A stretch of DNA of 34,146 bases from Helicobacteraceae bacterium (GCA_031286325.1 JAITUT010000031.1:1-34146), one strand, 5' to 3'. Numbered from the stretch's first letter, positions 26,184-33,582 are shown. The notes: generated by a model from the letters alone, not told the origin. Numbers and translations are program-made.

Positions 26184-26990
26184 ATGTTTGAAAAATTTTT
26201 ATACGCTCTTGGAAAACCATTCGCGGCGGCGGCGCGCCTCATAGTCGCTTACCTGATCGCGATCGGCGCTTTCACGATCTTTCAGGCGCGATTTCTGCCG
26301 ATATTTTTCACGCCGCCCTTGCGCCACAAACTCTTTGCGCGGCAAATTGAGGCGATCGGCGCGAATAGCCTTGTCGTGGTTATTATGACCGCCGCTTTTA
26401 CTGGAATGGTGATGTCAATCCAGCTCTATGGCGCCTTTCACCAATTCGGCGCGGAAAATATGATGGGTTACGCGATATTTCTCGCGATCGGGCGCGAATT
26501 AGGACCCGTTTTCACCGCGCTAATGCTAATCAGCCGCGCCGCGAGCGCAATGGCGGCGGAATTAGGCACGATGCGCGTTACGGAGCAAATTGACGCGATT
26601 GAGGCGCTTTCGGTAAATTCCAAAGCCTACTTGATCGCGCCGCGCGTCTTGGCGGCGTTTATCTCCGCGCCGATTTTGGTCGCCGTCTTTGACCTCGTGG
26701 CGAATTACTGCGCCTACGCTCTAGCCTCTTACGCTCTGGGCGTGAATCCAACCGCGTATATGCGCACGATCTATGCCTACGCGCAGGTCGGCGATTTTTT
26801 GCAAGGCTGCGTTAAAGGTTTGGTCTTCGGATATTTGATCGCCGCGATCGCGACATATATCGGCTACCACGCGAAAGGCGGCGCAAAGGGCGTGGGGCTC
26901 GCCACGACGCAAGCGGTTGTGAGCGCATCGGTCGCGTTATTTCTCGCGAATTATTTTTTGTCTTCGCTGTTTTTATTGTTAAATTGGTAA
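26184..26990 (+). CDS. mlaE: MlaE-family ABC transporter permease
   Basis: Inner-membrane permease of the Mla-type phospholipid transporter that maintains outer-membrane lipid asymmetry. The 268-residue protein has five or six hydrophobic segments and the family core: FTGMVMSIQLYGAFHQFGAE, AIGRELGPVFTALMLISRAA, AELGTMRVTEQIDAIEALSV, and a C-terminal VVSASVALFLANYFLSS. GGGAAGAC precedes the ATG. The ATPase (MlaF) and substrate-binding (MlaD) genes that often follow are not here, so partners must be encoded elsewhere. Confidence 0.9.
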   Translation: MFEKFLYALGKPFAAAARLIVAYLIAIGAFTIFQARFLPIFFTPPLRHKLFARQIEAIGANSLVVVIMTAAFTGMVMSIQLYGAFHQFGAENMMGYAIFLAIGRELGPVFTALMLISRAASAMAAELGTMRVTEQIDAIEALSVNSKAYLIAPRVLAAFISAPILVAVFDLVANYCAYALASYALGVNPTAYMRTIYAYAQVGDFLQGCVKGLVFGYLIAAIATYIGYHAKGGAKGVGLATTQAVVSASVALFLANYFLSSLFLLLNW

Positions 26991-27008
26991 GCAGCTCTCA
27001 TTACTTCT

Positions 27009-27099
27009 CGCGGAAACGCGACAAAAGGGCGATCGCCCTGATATTGTGGGGGGCGAACTGTGTTCGCCCAGCGGTAAAGCGTTTTTGTCGCGTTTCGCG
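27009..27099. repeat. Nested palindromic element after mlaE
   Basis: The outer arms are CGCG plus AAACGCGACAAAA (27009-27026, one bulged G) and TTTTGTCGCGTTT plus CGCG (27083-27099). They enclose a perfect 12-nt palindrome GGGCGATCGCCC (27027-27038) and a hairpin GGGCGAAC-TGT-GTTCGCCC (27051-27069). It lies between convergent mlaE and the YwqK-like gene. It looks like one palindromic repeat inserted in another; a terminator role is possible. Confidence 0.65.
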
Positions 27100-27152
27100 T
27101 TTTGAACTATAGATCGCAAACCAACGTTTTGCGGCGACAACCATCGCGCGAC

Positions 27153-27791
27153 TCAATCGCAAGTTATAGATCCTCCCCTATTCCAATTCTCTAACTCAAC
27201 CCCTGTTAAAGGGACTTTTTGACCGTTCGTTAAATGGCAAACGCCGCTTATCGCTTTGTCCTTTTTGTATGTAACTACGGCAAAAAATTTGCCGTTTTCC
27301 CTGAAAACTTTCGCTTCGCCCTCTTTCGCGCCATTTTTCCACGCGACCTCTTGCTTTAACCTACCGTCGTACCAGTCATAAGTTTTGACAATCCCGTCCG
27401 TAACGCCATTTTTGTATGGTCTCTCTTCTTTAAGTAGCCCGTTATTGTAGTCGTAGAAAGTCTTCTTTACCCCTTCGCGTTTACCGTTTTTTAATGGTAC
27501 GGTGGAGCCCCGCACACCGTCCTTATAGTATAAATGTTGCTCTATTGCCTCGCCGTCAATACAAAGTCTTACGCGCATATCACCGTATTTGTCGACTTCT
27601 TGCACCTTCGCTTTGCCGGGGAGCAAATTACCGTTCATATCCATACACTTGCCGCTCTCCTTATCAAAACGAGCCGTTTTATCCAATATATAAACTTTGT
27701 AATCTGGGTTTTCGTTACTCGCCTTTGGGCTTGAGCACCCCGTCGCCAGCAAAGCCGTCGCCGATAAAATAGCGATCAAAATCCTTTTCAT
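27153..27791 (-). CDS. YwqK-like MORN-repeat lipoprotein
   Basis: A 212-residue exported protein. MKRILIAILSATALLATGCS is a lipoprotein signal with lipobox ATGC. The mature part carries consecutive MORN/YwqK-type units (NGKREGVKKTFYDYNNG, KNGVTDGIVKTYDWYDG, KNGAKEGEAKVFRENG). The family is often labelled 'toxin-antitoxin YwqK antitoxin', but no toxin partner is adjacent and the lipid anchor points to an envelope role. The ATG at 27789-27791 has AAAGGAAG upstream. The frame stays open 26 codons further, through repeat element copy B. Any promoter probably lies beyond that element, perhaps at 28223-28228. Confidence 0.75.
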   Translation of the reverse strand: MKRILIAILSATALLATGCSSPKASNENPDYKVYILDKTARFDKESGKCMDMNGNLLPGKAKVQEVDKYGDMRVRLCIDGEAIEQHLYYKDGVRGSTVPLKNGKREGVKKTFYDYNNGLLKEERPYKNGVTDGIVKTYDWYDGRLKQEVAWKNGAKEGEAKVFRENGKFFAVVTYKKDKAISGVCHLTNGQKVPLTGVELENWNRGGSITCD

Positions 27792-28020
27792 TTGCTTCCT
27801 TTCAAAAACTTCGCAGACGAGCAAAGCTCGTCCTTGCGACCAAAGGCTTTGCCTTTGGAAACCTCGCAAATTGCCGTTCAGCCCTGCTGGACAATTTGCG
27901 CCCGTTGCGCTTAACGCAACGGGAACATAAGGCTTTACGGCGAACGCTTGCTATCGCAAAACGCGAAATCGGGCGAACCGTAGGGGCGAACTGTGTTCGC
28001 CCGTTGCCCCTACATAACAA
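27792..28020 (-). repeat. Short-ORF repeat element, copy B, with stacked hairpins
   Basis: Related to copy A at nuoK-nuoL: on the minus strand it has CCTTATGTTCC, then GGCAATTTGCGAGGTTTCCAAAGGC, then GCGAAGTTTTTGAAAGGAAGC ending at the lipoprotein ATG. It contains a series of perfect hairpins, read on the plus strand: GACGAGC/GCTCGTC, CCAAAGG/CCTTTGG, CCCGTTGCG/CGCAACGGG and the GGGCGAAC/GTTCGCCC palindrome (27984-28002). The ORF is decayed here (an in-frame TAG lies upstream). Confidence 0.6.
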
Positions 28021-28038
28021 AACGACGTGATTTGGGAT

Positions 28039-28191
28039 TTATCTCATATAAGCCCCCTTATATGAGATTGAATTGAAGAGAGAAAAAATCGTTGGTATAA
28101 AGTATAAAGAGCGGCTAGTTGTGCCGCGCCGCGTTACGTTGTGCTGTGCTGTGCTGTGCTGTGCTGTGCTGTGCTGTGCTGTGCTGTGCAT
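28039..28191 (-). CDS. 50-residue ORF opening with pentamer-encoded HSTAQ repeats
   Basis: The ATG at 28189-28191 is followed directly by an (AGCAC) tract that encodes MHSTAQHSTAQHSTAQH, then 33 residues with a weakly hydrophobic patch (LYFIPTIFSLF). TAGG lies about 8 nt upstream and a perfect TATAAT is at 28223-28228. Five is not a multiple of three, so gain or loss of one unit shifts the frame; in the other two frames stops follow at once. The N-terminus resembles MHSTPSRRFF of the exported TPR protein. It is probably the 5' remnant or short relative of such a gene. No downstream TPR coding remains here. Confidence 0.45.
   Translation of the reverse strand: MHSTAQHSTAQHSTAQHNVTRRGTTSRSLYFIPTIFSLFNSISYKGAYMR
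28041..28068. repeat. Perfect 12-bp hairpin
   Basis: ATCTCATATAAG (28041-28052) and CTTATATGAGAT (28057-28068) with a CCCC loop. It overlaps the end of the pentamer-repeat ORF. There is no T-run on either strand, so it is not a standard terminator. Confidence 0.75.
28141..28190. repeat. Pentanucleotide microsatellite (GTGCT)9-GTGCA
   Basis: Ten consecutive 5-nt units, the last with a final A. On the minus strand it is (AGCAC)n immediately after an ATG, the classic layout of a slipped-strand contingency locus. Confidence 0.95.
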
Positions 28192-28596
28192 ATTAAAACC
28201 TAACATTAAAATTTAAACGTTTATTATACCAAAATTTCCATTAAATTAACTGCCGATCCCCGCGCTTATTTGAAAAAATAAACGCTTAAATTCGCGAAAG
28301 AATCAGCGCGGCGTTAGCGGGCTTACAACTTTCGCGGCAACTTCCTGATCGCCGATCGCAAAGAAAATGATAATTCAAGCGGCATAACGGCGATCACAGA
28401 GACGGGCGAACGCAGTTCGCCCCTACTACCGCGATTACGGCGGGAACAATAGGTTTTTTATTTGGGTTTCGTAGCTCTTAAATGCCGCGCGATCACAAAC
28501 AGATCGCGTTATTGCTAGCATTTAGCGAGGGCATTACCCATTGACCCCTCGAAGATCGCGGTTACTTTTCCGTTTCGCTCAAAAGCTCTGATCTTC
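28192..28596. other. Non-coding accessory gap
   Basis: No credible gene. It holds a minus-strand promoter-like TATAAT at 28223-28228, the palindrome GGGCGAAC-GCA-GTTCGCCC at 28404-28422, and a loose inverted repeat CGAGGG/CCCTCG near 28530-28555. Confidence 0.5.
28223..28228 (-). promoter_or_regulatory. Probable -10 element for the pentamer-repeat ORF
   Basis: TATAAT on the minus strand, with TTTTGG directly upstream, lies about 31 nt before the ATG of the pentamer ORF. It could also drive the YwqK-like lipoprotein further down. Confidence 0.45.
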
Positions 28597-29397
28597 TTAC
28601 TTGCGATCCTCAAATTTGCGGCTGCTGCTTTGGTAGAGTTTCACAAGCTGCGTAATTTTGCCTTCGGCGCGTCCGGCGCGACCCAGCGCGGCGACGACCA
28701 TTAAAAAGAGCAAAAGAATAAAGCCCAAAAGCCCTAAAATAAAATATTCCAAATGCTGTTTCGTGAATGAAAAATACTCCTCAAATGGCATACCGCTCAT
28801 CACGCCGCCTGTTTTCAGCAACTTTACAAACGAATCAAGGCGGCTCTCAATGTCCGCGACCTTCATCTCCAACATCGGATCAACTTCTTGCGTTTCGCCG
28901 TCCGTTCCCGCGTTTTTCGGAGTGTGCGCGATTTTGTCGGCGAGGGCGCGAACCGCGCTTTTAAGCCCGTTAATATCGTTTTCAATGTTGTCGAGCCGCC
29001 CCGCTACATCATCGCCGATCCCTTGTACGATCGTATTTCTAGGCGGAGTTTTAGCTTTTGAGGACGTTTTTTGCGAGGGTTCGGGAGCCGACATCACGAT
29101 CGTGGTTTTTTGTCTGGCGATACCCGCGATCCTCGCGTTTTGCGCCGCGATCTCGCCCTGCAAACGTTCAATTTGCGCCAAAAGCATATTTGTTTTTTCG
29201 CCCGCCGCCGCGTTGCGCCGCGCCAAATCATCGCGCTCGTTTTGCAAGTTCGCCGACTGTCCCTTTAATTGCCCTATTTCGCGTTCAAGCCGTTCTATGC
29301 GATCGTTCATAGCCTTGTTTGCTTGATAGTCAAAGATGAAGTTGTCCTTGCCAAACGCAACTAGCGCCAGCAAAAGCCCAAAAAACAGCGCGCGCAT
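28597..29397 (-). CDS. Coiled-coil membrane protein of unknown function
   Basis: A 266-residue protein not assigned to a named family. A signal peptide-like N-terminus (MRALFFGLLLALVAFG) is followed by a long heptad-rich coiled coil (about 30-95, ERLEREIGQLKGQ and IERLQGEIAAQNARI), a Ser/Lys/Pro linker, and a second coiled coil (about 130-190). One strong membrane helix follows near 218-240 (FILGLLGFILLLFLMVVAAL), with a short basic C-terminal tail. The topology is therefore periplasmic coiled coil with a C-terminal anchor. AAAGGA lies 5 nt before the ATG. A spacer or scaffold role in the envelope is inference. It is divergent from the adenylyltransferase gene. Confidence 0.65.
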   Translation of the reverse strand: MRALFFGLLLALVAFGKDNFIFDYQANKAMNDRIERLEREIGQLKGQSANLQNERDDLARRNAAAGEKTNMLLAQIERLQGEIAAQNARIAGIARQKTTIVMSAPEPSQKTSSKAKTPPRNTIVQGIGDDVAGRLDNIENDINGLKSAVRALADKIAHTPKNAGTDGETQEVDPMLEMKVADIESRLDSFVKLLKTGGVMSGMPFEEYFSFTKQHLEYFILGLLGFILLLFLMVVAALGRAGRAEGKITQLVKLYQSSSRKFEDRK

Positions 29398-29452
29398 TCA
29401 TATCCTTTCTGTGGAAGCGAAAAATTACAATAAATAAGCAAGCACTATTCCA

Positions 29453-29458
29453 TATAAT
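29453..29458 (+). promoter_or_regulatory. -10 element very close to a start codon
   Basis: A perfect TATAAT ends 7 nt before the ATG at 29466. Transcription would therefore begin at or beside the start codon. Confidence 0.5.
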
Positions 29459-29465
29459 ACGCGCT

Positions 29466-29972
29466 ATGAAAAAAACCGCGCTTGGGGTTATGCGTTTACA
29501 GCCGCTTCATAACGGACACCGCCTTTTGATCGCGCGAATGTTGGCGCGACGCGAAACGGCGATTGCGGCGATTGGTTCCGCGGGCAAAATTGACGAGCGA
29601 AATATTTTCAGCGACGATGAGCGACGGGAGATGATCGAGGCGGTTTTTCCCGCCGAGATCGCAAGCGGACGTTTGAAAATTTTGGTGATACGCGACATCG
29701 GCGCGAAGACAAAACGCGAGTGGGCGGAGTTTGTCTTAGCCCAGATCGCGGCGCGAAATTTGCCCGCGCCCAATATATATTTTGCGGGCAGCGCGGAGGA
29801 CGCGAGCTGGTTTGAGGGGGTTTTGCCGTTAGAGATTGTAGATCGTAAGACTTTGGGCGGCAAAATTAACGCTACTGAAATTCGCGCCGCGCTCGCCGAC
29901 GGGCGCGATCTATCAACTCTTGCGATCCCCGCTGAAATACAGAACATAATCAAGCGGCGCGGGCGGCAATAA
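29466..29972 (+). CDS. NadM-like nicotinamide-nucleotide adenylyltransferase family protein
   Basis: A 168-residue nucleotidyltransferase of the HxGH family. Motif 1 is MRLQPLHNGHRLLIARML (HNGH) and the C-terminal nucleotide motif is KINATEIRAAL, in place of the usual ISxTxIR. Between them lie FSDDERREMIEAV and a Rossmann-like alternation. The layout is closer to archaeal-type NadM (NMN to NAD) than to bacterial NadD; NadD-like or pantetheine-phosphate adenylyltransferase activity is less likely. No ribosome site is visible and the -10 box nearly abuts the ATG, so the mRNA may be leaderless. With nadE in the same window this would be a second NAD-synthesis gene, but that link is inferred. Confidence 0.75.
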   Translation: MKKTALGVMRLQPLHNGHRLLIARMLARRETAIAAIGSAGKIDERNIFSDDERREMIEAVFPAEIASGRLKILVIRDIGAKTKREWAEFVLAQIAARNLPAPNIYFAGSAEDASWFEGVLPLEIVDRKTLGGKINATEIRAALADGRDLSTLAIPAEIQNIIKRRGRQ

Positions 29973-30009
29973 ATTTAAGAATTGAAATTTACCTCTTGAT
30001 AAAACAGCC

Positions 30010-30803
30010 TCATTTTTTGCCTTTTTCGCCAAATAATTTCAATGAACGGTCTGATGATTTTTTAATATCTTCCGGAATAATTTCTCTGATAGAAGATAAA
30101 GTAGATTTTCTGGCAACCTTGCCGCTCGCATTCTTTTCGCTTTCCCATAAGTCAACATAATCGCTTTGCAAGACTTCCAATTTTTCAGGTATTGCCTTTA
30201 TTTTCTTAGAAACTGCGTAAATTAAAAACGGGTTTTTTGTGGCGCAAGGCAAATCAACGCGGCGTTTTATCTCTTTTGGGTTTTTAATTCTGAACCATCG
30301 CGAAGAATCATTTTGCGCAAAAATCCGCGTTTCCGTAAAACCGTTTCTTTCATTTAAGAGAGAGAAAAACAGTTCTGGAGAAAATTGATAAAATCCGTGC
30401 CCGAACCAATTATTTGACGGAGTAATTAAAATCAAATGTCCGCTTGTTTGAACCATTTCCATACAATTTCTAATCGCCGCGGGATAGTTGAACACGTGTT
30501 CTAATGTTCCCCCGTCTATAACGACGGAAAACTTTTCCTTTAGATTTTCGCTTATAGGCAAATTCATATCGTGGATAATGCCGGCTTGCTGATAGTCGCT
30601 ATAATCTATGCTTTCTACATTTTTTGCTCCAAGAAACCGAAAAAACGGTTCGGCAAAATCGCCAGACTTTATCCATTCTCCCCCCCCCCCAATTCAGAGG
30701 AGAAATCGCAATTTTGCCTGCCTATTTGCGCAGTGTTTTCAAAATTAACGCCGTTTTCCTTGCAATGGCGCAAGAATTGAGCCGCGTTTTGATCTATGCC
30801 CAT
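30010..30803 (-). CDS. Poly-G phase-variable SAM methyltransferase, out of frame here
   Basis: Probable class I SAM-dependent methyltransferase. From ATG 30801-30803 (AGGAG 6 nt upstream) the frame reads MGIDQNAAQFLRHC and runs into 11 consecutive G, after which it meets TAA: a 44-residue product. After the tract the other frame continues EWIKSGDFAEPFFRFLGAKN, then the core VVIDGGTLEHVF and HLILITPSNNWFGHGF, to the stop at 30010. Twelve (or nine) G would give 264 residues. The uninterrupted part begins at the internal ATG 30567 but would lack the N-terminal SAM-binding half. The gene is AT-rich relative to its neighbours. In Campylobacter, such poly-G genes often modify surface glycans; the substrate here is unknown. 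Confidence 0.8.
30680..30690 (-). repeat. Homopolymeric G11 tract (C11 on plus strand)
   Basis: Eleven identical bases inside the methyltransferase coding region, at the exact point where the frame is lost. This is the typical slipped-strand switch of Campylobacterota. Confidence 0.93.
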
Positions 30804-30989
30804 TTTATTCTCCTGTTCGTTAAAAGACGCGATACTATCACAATAATATTTAATTAAATAAAAAATTACTTTTTGGCGTATTGCTTATACGCAACTTAAG
30901 AAAAATCACAGAACTTACGGCGATTGTTTATTTAGTAAATGTTGGGCAAAATTCCGTCGAAGAAAGCAAGATAGTGTTAAAACAAAGCT

Positions 30990-30995
30990 TATAAT
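30990..30995 (+). promoter_or_regulatory. Probable -10 element for the orphan gene at 31074
   Basis: TATAAT lies 78 nt upstream of the GTG start. It is followed within the leader by a small hairpin, CCGCCAT-TT-ATGGCGG (30998-31013). Confidence 0.45.
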
Positions 30996-31073
30996 TTCCG
31001 CCATTTATGGCGGCGGCTTTCTTGCCGCGAGAAATAAAACGAGCGAGAGCGATGCTTTCGCAAGGAGTTAATC

Positions 31074-31517
31074 GTGTCCTATAAAAACATCTTCGCCGCG
31101 CTTTTTGGCAATGACGATCGCATAGATTTTTACGCCAAAATTTTCGCCGCGCTGGTAGCCTCAGGCGAGCAAATAGGCGATACAAACGCCAAAATCAAAG
31201 CGGCGGGCGAAATTCAATTCACCGACAATGACGATCGCAAATTTTTCGCCGAGCGCGTGCTTTTTTACCTAGCCGCATACGCCGCGAACTACGCTGTAAT
31301 CAACAAAATTATCCGACGGATCGCGCACTTTCACAAACTCTACCCCAGCTGGATTTTAGAGGCGCGGCGCGAATTTTTGGAGGTCGCGAGGTGTGCGAAT
31401 GACGGGCTGCAAGACAGAGTTTATGAGTTTGTATCAAGGATGCAGAGCGATCATTTGCCGCCGCCGACTGAGGAGCGTTTGGGCGCGGAAGAACGTGTTG
31501 ACGTCGAGCCGTTTTAG
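31074..31517 (+). CDS. Hypothetical protein
   Basis: A 147-residue protein I do not recognise. It starts at GTG 31074 with AAGGAG 6 nt upstream, which is convincing. It is predicted soluble and mainly helical: an N-terminal MSYKNIFAALFGNDDRIDFY, a central Tyr/Ala-rich helix (VLFYLAAYAANYAVINKIIRR), then an acidic C-terminal tail rich in Glu and Pro. There is no signal peptide, membrane helix or metal-binding motif. Codon use, rich in GCG and ATC-GC steps, matches the core genes, so it is likely resident. It converges on queA and overlaps its end by 4 nt. Confidence 0.65.
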   Translation: MSYKNIFAALFGNDDRIDFYAKIFAALVASGEQIGDTNAKIKAAGEIQFTDNDDRKFFAERVLFYLAAYAANYAVINKIIRRIAHFHKLYPSWILEARREFLEVARCANDGLQDRVYEFVSRMQSDHLPPPTEERLGAEERVDVEPF

Positions 31518-32527
31518 ATTATCAGCATTGCGTCTCCGTAGCTAAAAAAGCGATATTTATTTGCGATCGCCGCGGCGTAAATTTCGCGCGTTTTTTCGAG
31601 CCCGATCATAGACGAAATCAATATAAATAATGTAGATTTGGGCAAGTGAAAATTTGTCATTAAAGCGTTTATTCTTTTTGGGGGATTTTCTGGATTTAAG
31701 AATAGATCGCATTCGCCAGAAAGCTCTTTGTTTCTGAAATAAAATTCCGTAGCGCGGCAAGCTGTCGTGCCGATAGCTAAAATTTGTTGATCCGAGTTAA
31801 TAATTTCCGCCGCTTTTTCGCTTATAAAATAACTTTCAAAGTGCATTTTATGATCGCGAATATCATTCGCTTCTATATTCGCGAAAGTACCTAAACCAAT
31901 ATGCAAAGTGATCTCCGCGAAGTTATGATTTTTTCGTAGAGTTTCCAATAGGTTTTGATCAAAGTGCAAAGACGCCGTAGGAGCCGCCGCGCTCCCGTAA
32001 ATTTTCGCAAAACAGCTTTGATAAGAATCTATGTCTTTAATTTCCGCCGCGCGTTTAATATACGGAGGCAGAGGGACCACGCCGATCTTATCGGTAATTT
32101 CTATTAAGCGCGCGAAATTTATAGCATTTTCGTTTTCAAAGAATTTTAGAACGCGATCGCCGTTGTCAAAAGTTTCCGCAACGATCGCCGTTAAATTTGC
32201 CGCGAAAACTAGGCGCGATCCTACGCGCACTTTGCCTTTCACGCGCGATAACACGCCGTTTGAGGTATCCCGCGCGATCAAAATCTCTATTTTTCCGCCG
32301 CTTGACTTTTCACCGAAAATTCTTGCTTTTATTACTTTGGAATTATTAAAAATTAAAGCGTGCTCGCGCGGGATAAATTGATCAATTTCGCGCACGATCG
32401 TATGCGTAATTTCATCGTTTTTTCTATTATATACGAGTAATTTTGACGAAGCGCGATCGGCGAGCGGGTAATTCGCGATTAAATTATTCGGCAAATAGTA
32501 ATCGTAATCTTCTAAATTAAACGACAA
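31514..32527 (-). CDS. queA: S-adenosylmethionine:tRNA ribosyltransferase-isomerase
   Basis: Transfers and isomerises the ribosyl part of SAM onto preQ1 in tRNA to give epoxyqueuosine. The 337-residue protein shows DYDYYLPNNLIANYPLADR, NNSKVIKARIFGEK, TASLHFDQNLL, HIGLGTFANIE, the HKMHFESYFI segment and NFHLPKSTLFILISSMIG. The start is TTG at 32525-32527, just past the tatC stop, with a weak AAGAG site. It is the last gene of a tatB-tatC-queA unit. A QueD-like gene is elsewhere in the window but not linked. Confidence 0.95.
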   Translation of the reverse strand: MSFNLEDYDYYLPNNLIANYPLADRASSKLLVYNRKNDEITHTIVREIDQFIPREHALIFNNSKVIKARIFGEKSSGGKIEILIARDTSNGVLSRVKGKVRVGSRLVFAANLTAIVAETFDNGDRVLKFFENENAINFARLIEITDKIGVVPLPPYIKRAAEIKDIDSYQSCFAKIYGSAAAPTASLHFDQNLLETLRKNHNFAEITLHIGLGTFANIEANDIRDHKMHFESYFISEKAAEIINSDQQILAIGTTACRATEFYFRNKELSGECDLFLNPENPPKRINALMTNFHLPKSTLFILISSMIGLEKTREIYAAAIANKYRFFSYGDAMLII

Positions 32528-32528
32528 A

Positions 32529-33248
32529 TTACTCTTCGTCTTTATATGGATTTACCATTCTGACAATTATAATCGAAACGCCGTATAAAGTAATTAGCGG
32601 CAACGCCATTAAAACTTGCGTTAAAACATCGGGCGGCGTTAAGATCGCCGCGAATATAAAAATGAGGACGATCGCGTAACGAAAAAATTCTTTCAAAGCG
32701 CGATCTGTAATTAAACCGATTTTTGCTAAAAAAAAGCAAAACACTGGAAGCTCAAAAGAGACTCCAAAACCAAATATAAGTTTTAGGAAAAATCCCAAAT
32801 ACTCGCCTATGCTGATTTTTGCGGTAACGATCTCTTGCCCAAAATTCACAAGGTATTCAAAACCAAACGGAAAAACAATATAGTACGCGAACGCCGCGCC
32901 GAGCAAAAACATTATAGTAGCCCCCAGCACGAATGGGATTACGAATTTTTTCTCGTTCGCGTATAATCCGGGCGCGACAAACGCCCAAATTTGGTAGAAA
33001 ATTACAGGCAAACTAATTAAAAGCGCGCTGAAAAACGAGACTAAAATCGCCGTGAAAAACTGCTCGCCCATTTTGTAGGCGATGACCTCGCTTGAACCCG
33101 AAAGCGCGTTTTTAAGAGGCTGTGAAATCCACTCCAAAATCGGTTGCCAAAAGACAAAACATAGGACAAATGTGATGAAAAGCGCGGCGCAGATTTTAAT
33201 CAGGCGGCTGCGGAGCTCCTCAATGTGCGGGCGCAAGTCTTCAAGCAT
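32529..33248 (-). CDS. tatC: Sec-independent protein translocase TatC
   Basis: Six-helix receptor subunit of the Tat pathway, which exports folded proteins such as cofactor-bearing respiratory enzymes. The 239-residue protein begins MLEDLRPHIEELRSRLIKIC, the signal-peptide-binding N-terminus, and has FYQIWAFVAPGLYANEKKFV and SFELPVFCFFLAKIGLI with the conserved acidic residue. The start lies within the end of tatB (8-nt overlap). Confidence 0.96.
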   Translation of the reverse strand: MLEDLRPHIEELRSRLIKICAALFITFVLCFVFWQPILEWISQPLKNALSGSSEVIAYKMGEQFFTAILVSFFSALLISLPVIFYQIWAFVAPGLYANEKKFVIPFVLGATIMFLLGAAFAYYIVFPFGFEYLVNFGQEIVTAKISIGEYLGFFLKLIFGFGVSFELPVFCFFLAKIGLITDRALKEFFRYAIVLIFIFAAILTPPDVLTQVLMALPLITLYGVSIIIVRMVNPYKDEE

Positions 33249-33582
33249 TAGAAGCCTTTTCTTTTTTGTTCAGATCGCTTAGATCGCCGAACAAATCTTT
33301 GATTTCGCGCCCCGTTTCGGCGACGCTTTTGATTTCTGAAGGCGGAGTCGCGGCGGCGTTTACTTCTTTTTTAAGTTTTTCTTTGTATTCCAGCGCGTCG
33401 CTTTTAAGCTCGCTTAAATTTATCTCGCTGTCAATCGCGGCTTTTGCTTCCGTCAAATGCTTTTTGACGGCGCGGAAAAATTTGGCGGTCTTGACCATAG
33501 CGTTCGGCAATTTGTCCGGACCCAGAAAGACAATCGCGATTAGCGCGATAAACAAAACTTCGCCAAAACCCATTCCGAACAT
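33241..33582 (-). CDS. tatB: Sec-independent protein translocase TatB
   Basis: Single-span Tat subunit that forms the receptor with TatC. The 113-residue protein has the TatA/B signature MGFGEVLFIALIAIVFLGPDKLP, with the conserved Glu in the helix and the FLGPDKLP hinge, then an amphipathic helix and a long charged tail ending KKEKASNA. The length and the position upstream of tatC favour TatB over TatA. AAAAGGCAAACG precedes the ATG. Confidence 0.94.
   Translation of the reverse strand: MFGMGFGEVLFIALIAIVFLGPDKLPNAMVKTAKFFRAVKKHLTEAKAAIDSEINLSELKSDALEYKEKLKKEVNAAATPPSEIKSVAETGREIKDLFGDLSDLNKKEKASNA

Noticed and set aside
27153-27869. YwqK-like gene as a genuine antitoxin of a toxin-antitoxin pair
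   Set aside because: No toxin-sized partner is adjacent, and the lipoprotein signal places it in the envelope.
28141-28190. Tandem repeats as a possible CRISPR array
   Set aside because: Units are 5 nt with no spacers; this is a microsatellite.
30680-30690. Poly-C as an assembly error in an ordinary gene
   Set aside because: A length error is possible, but the tract itself and its position between two well-conserved halves of one gene fit a contingency tract better. The exact count remains uncertain.
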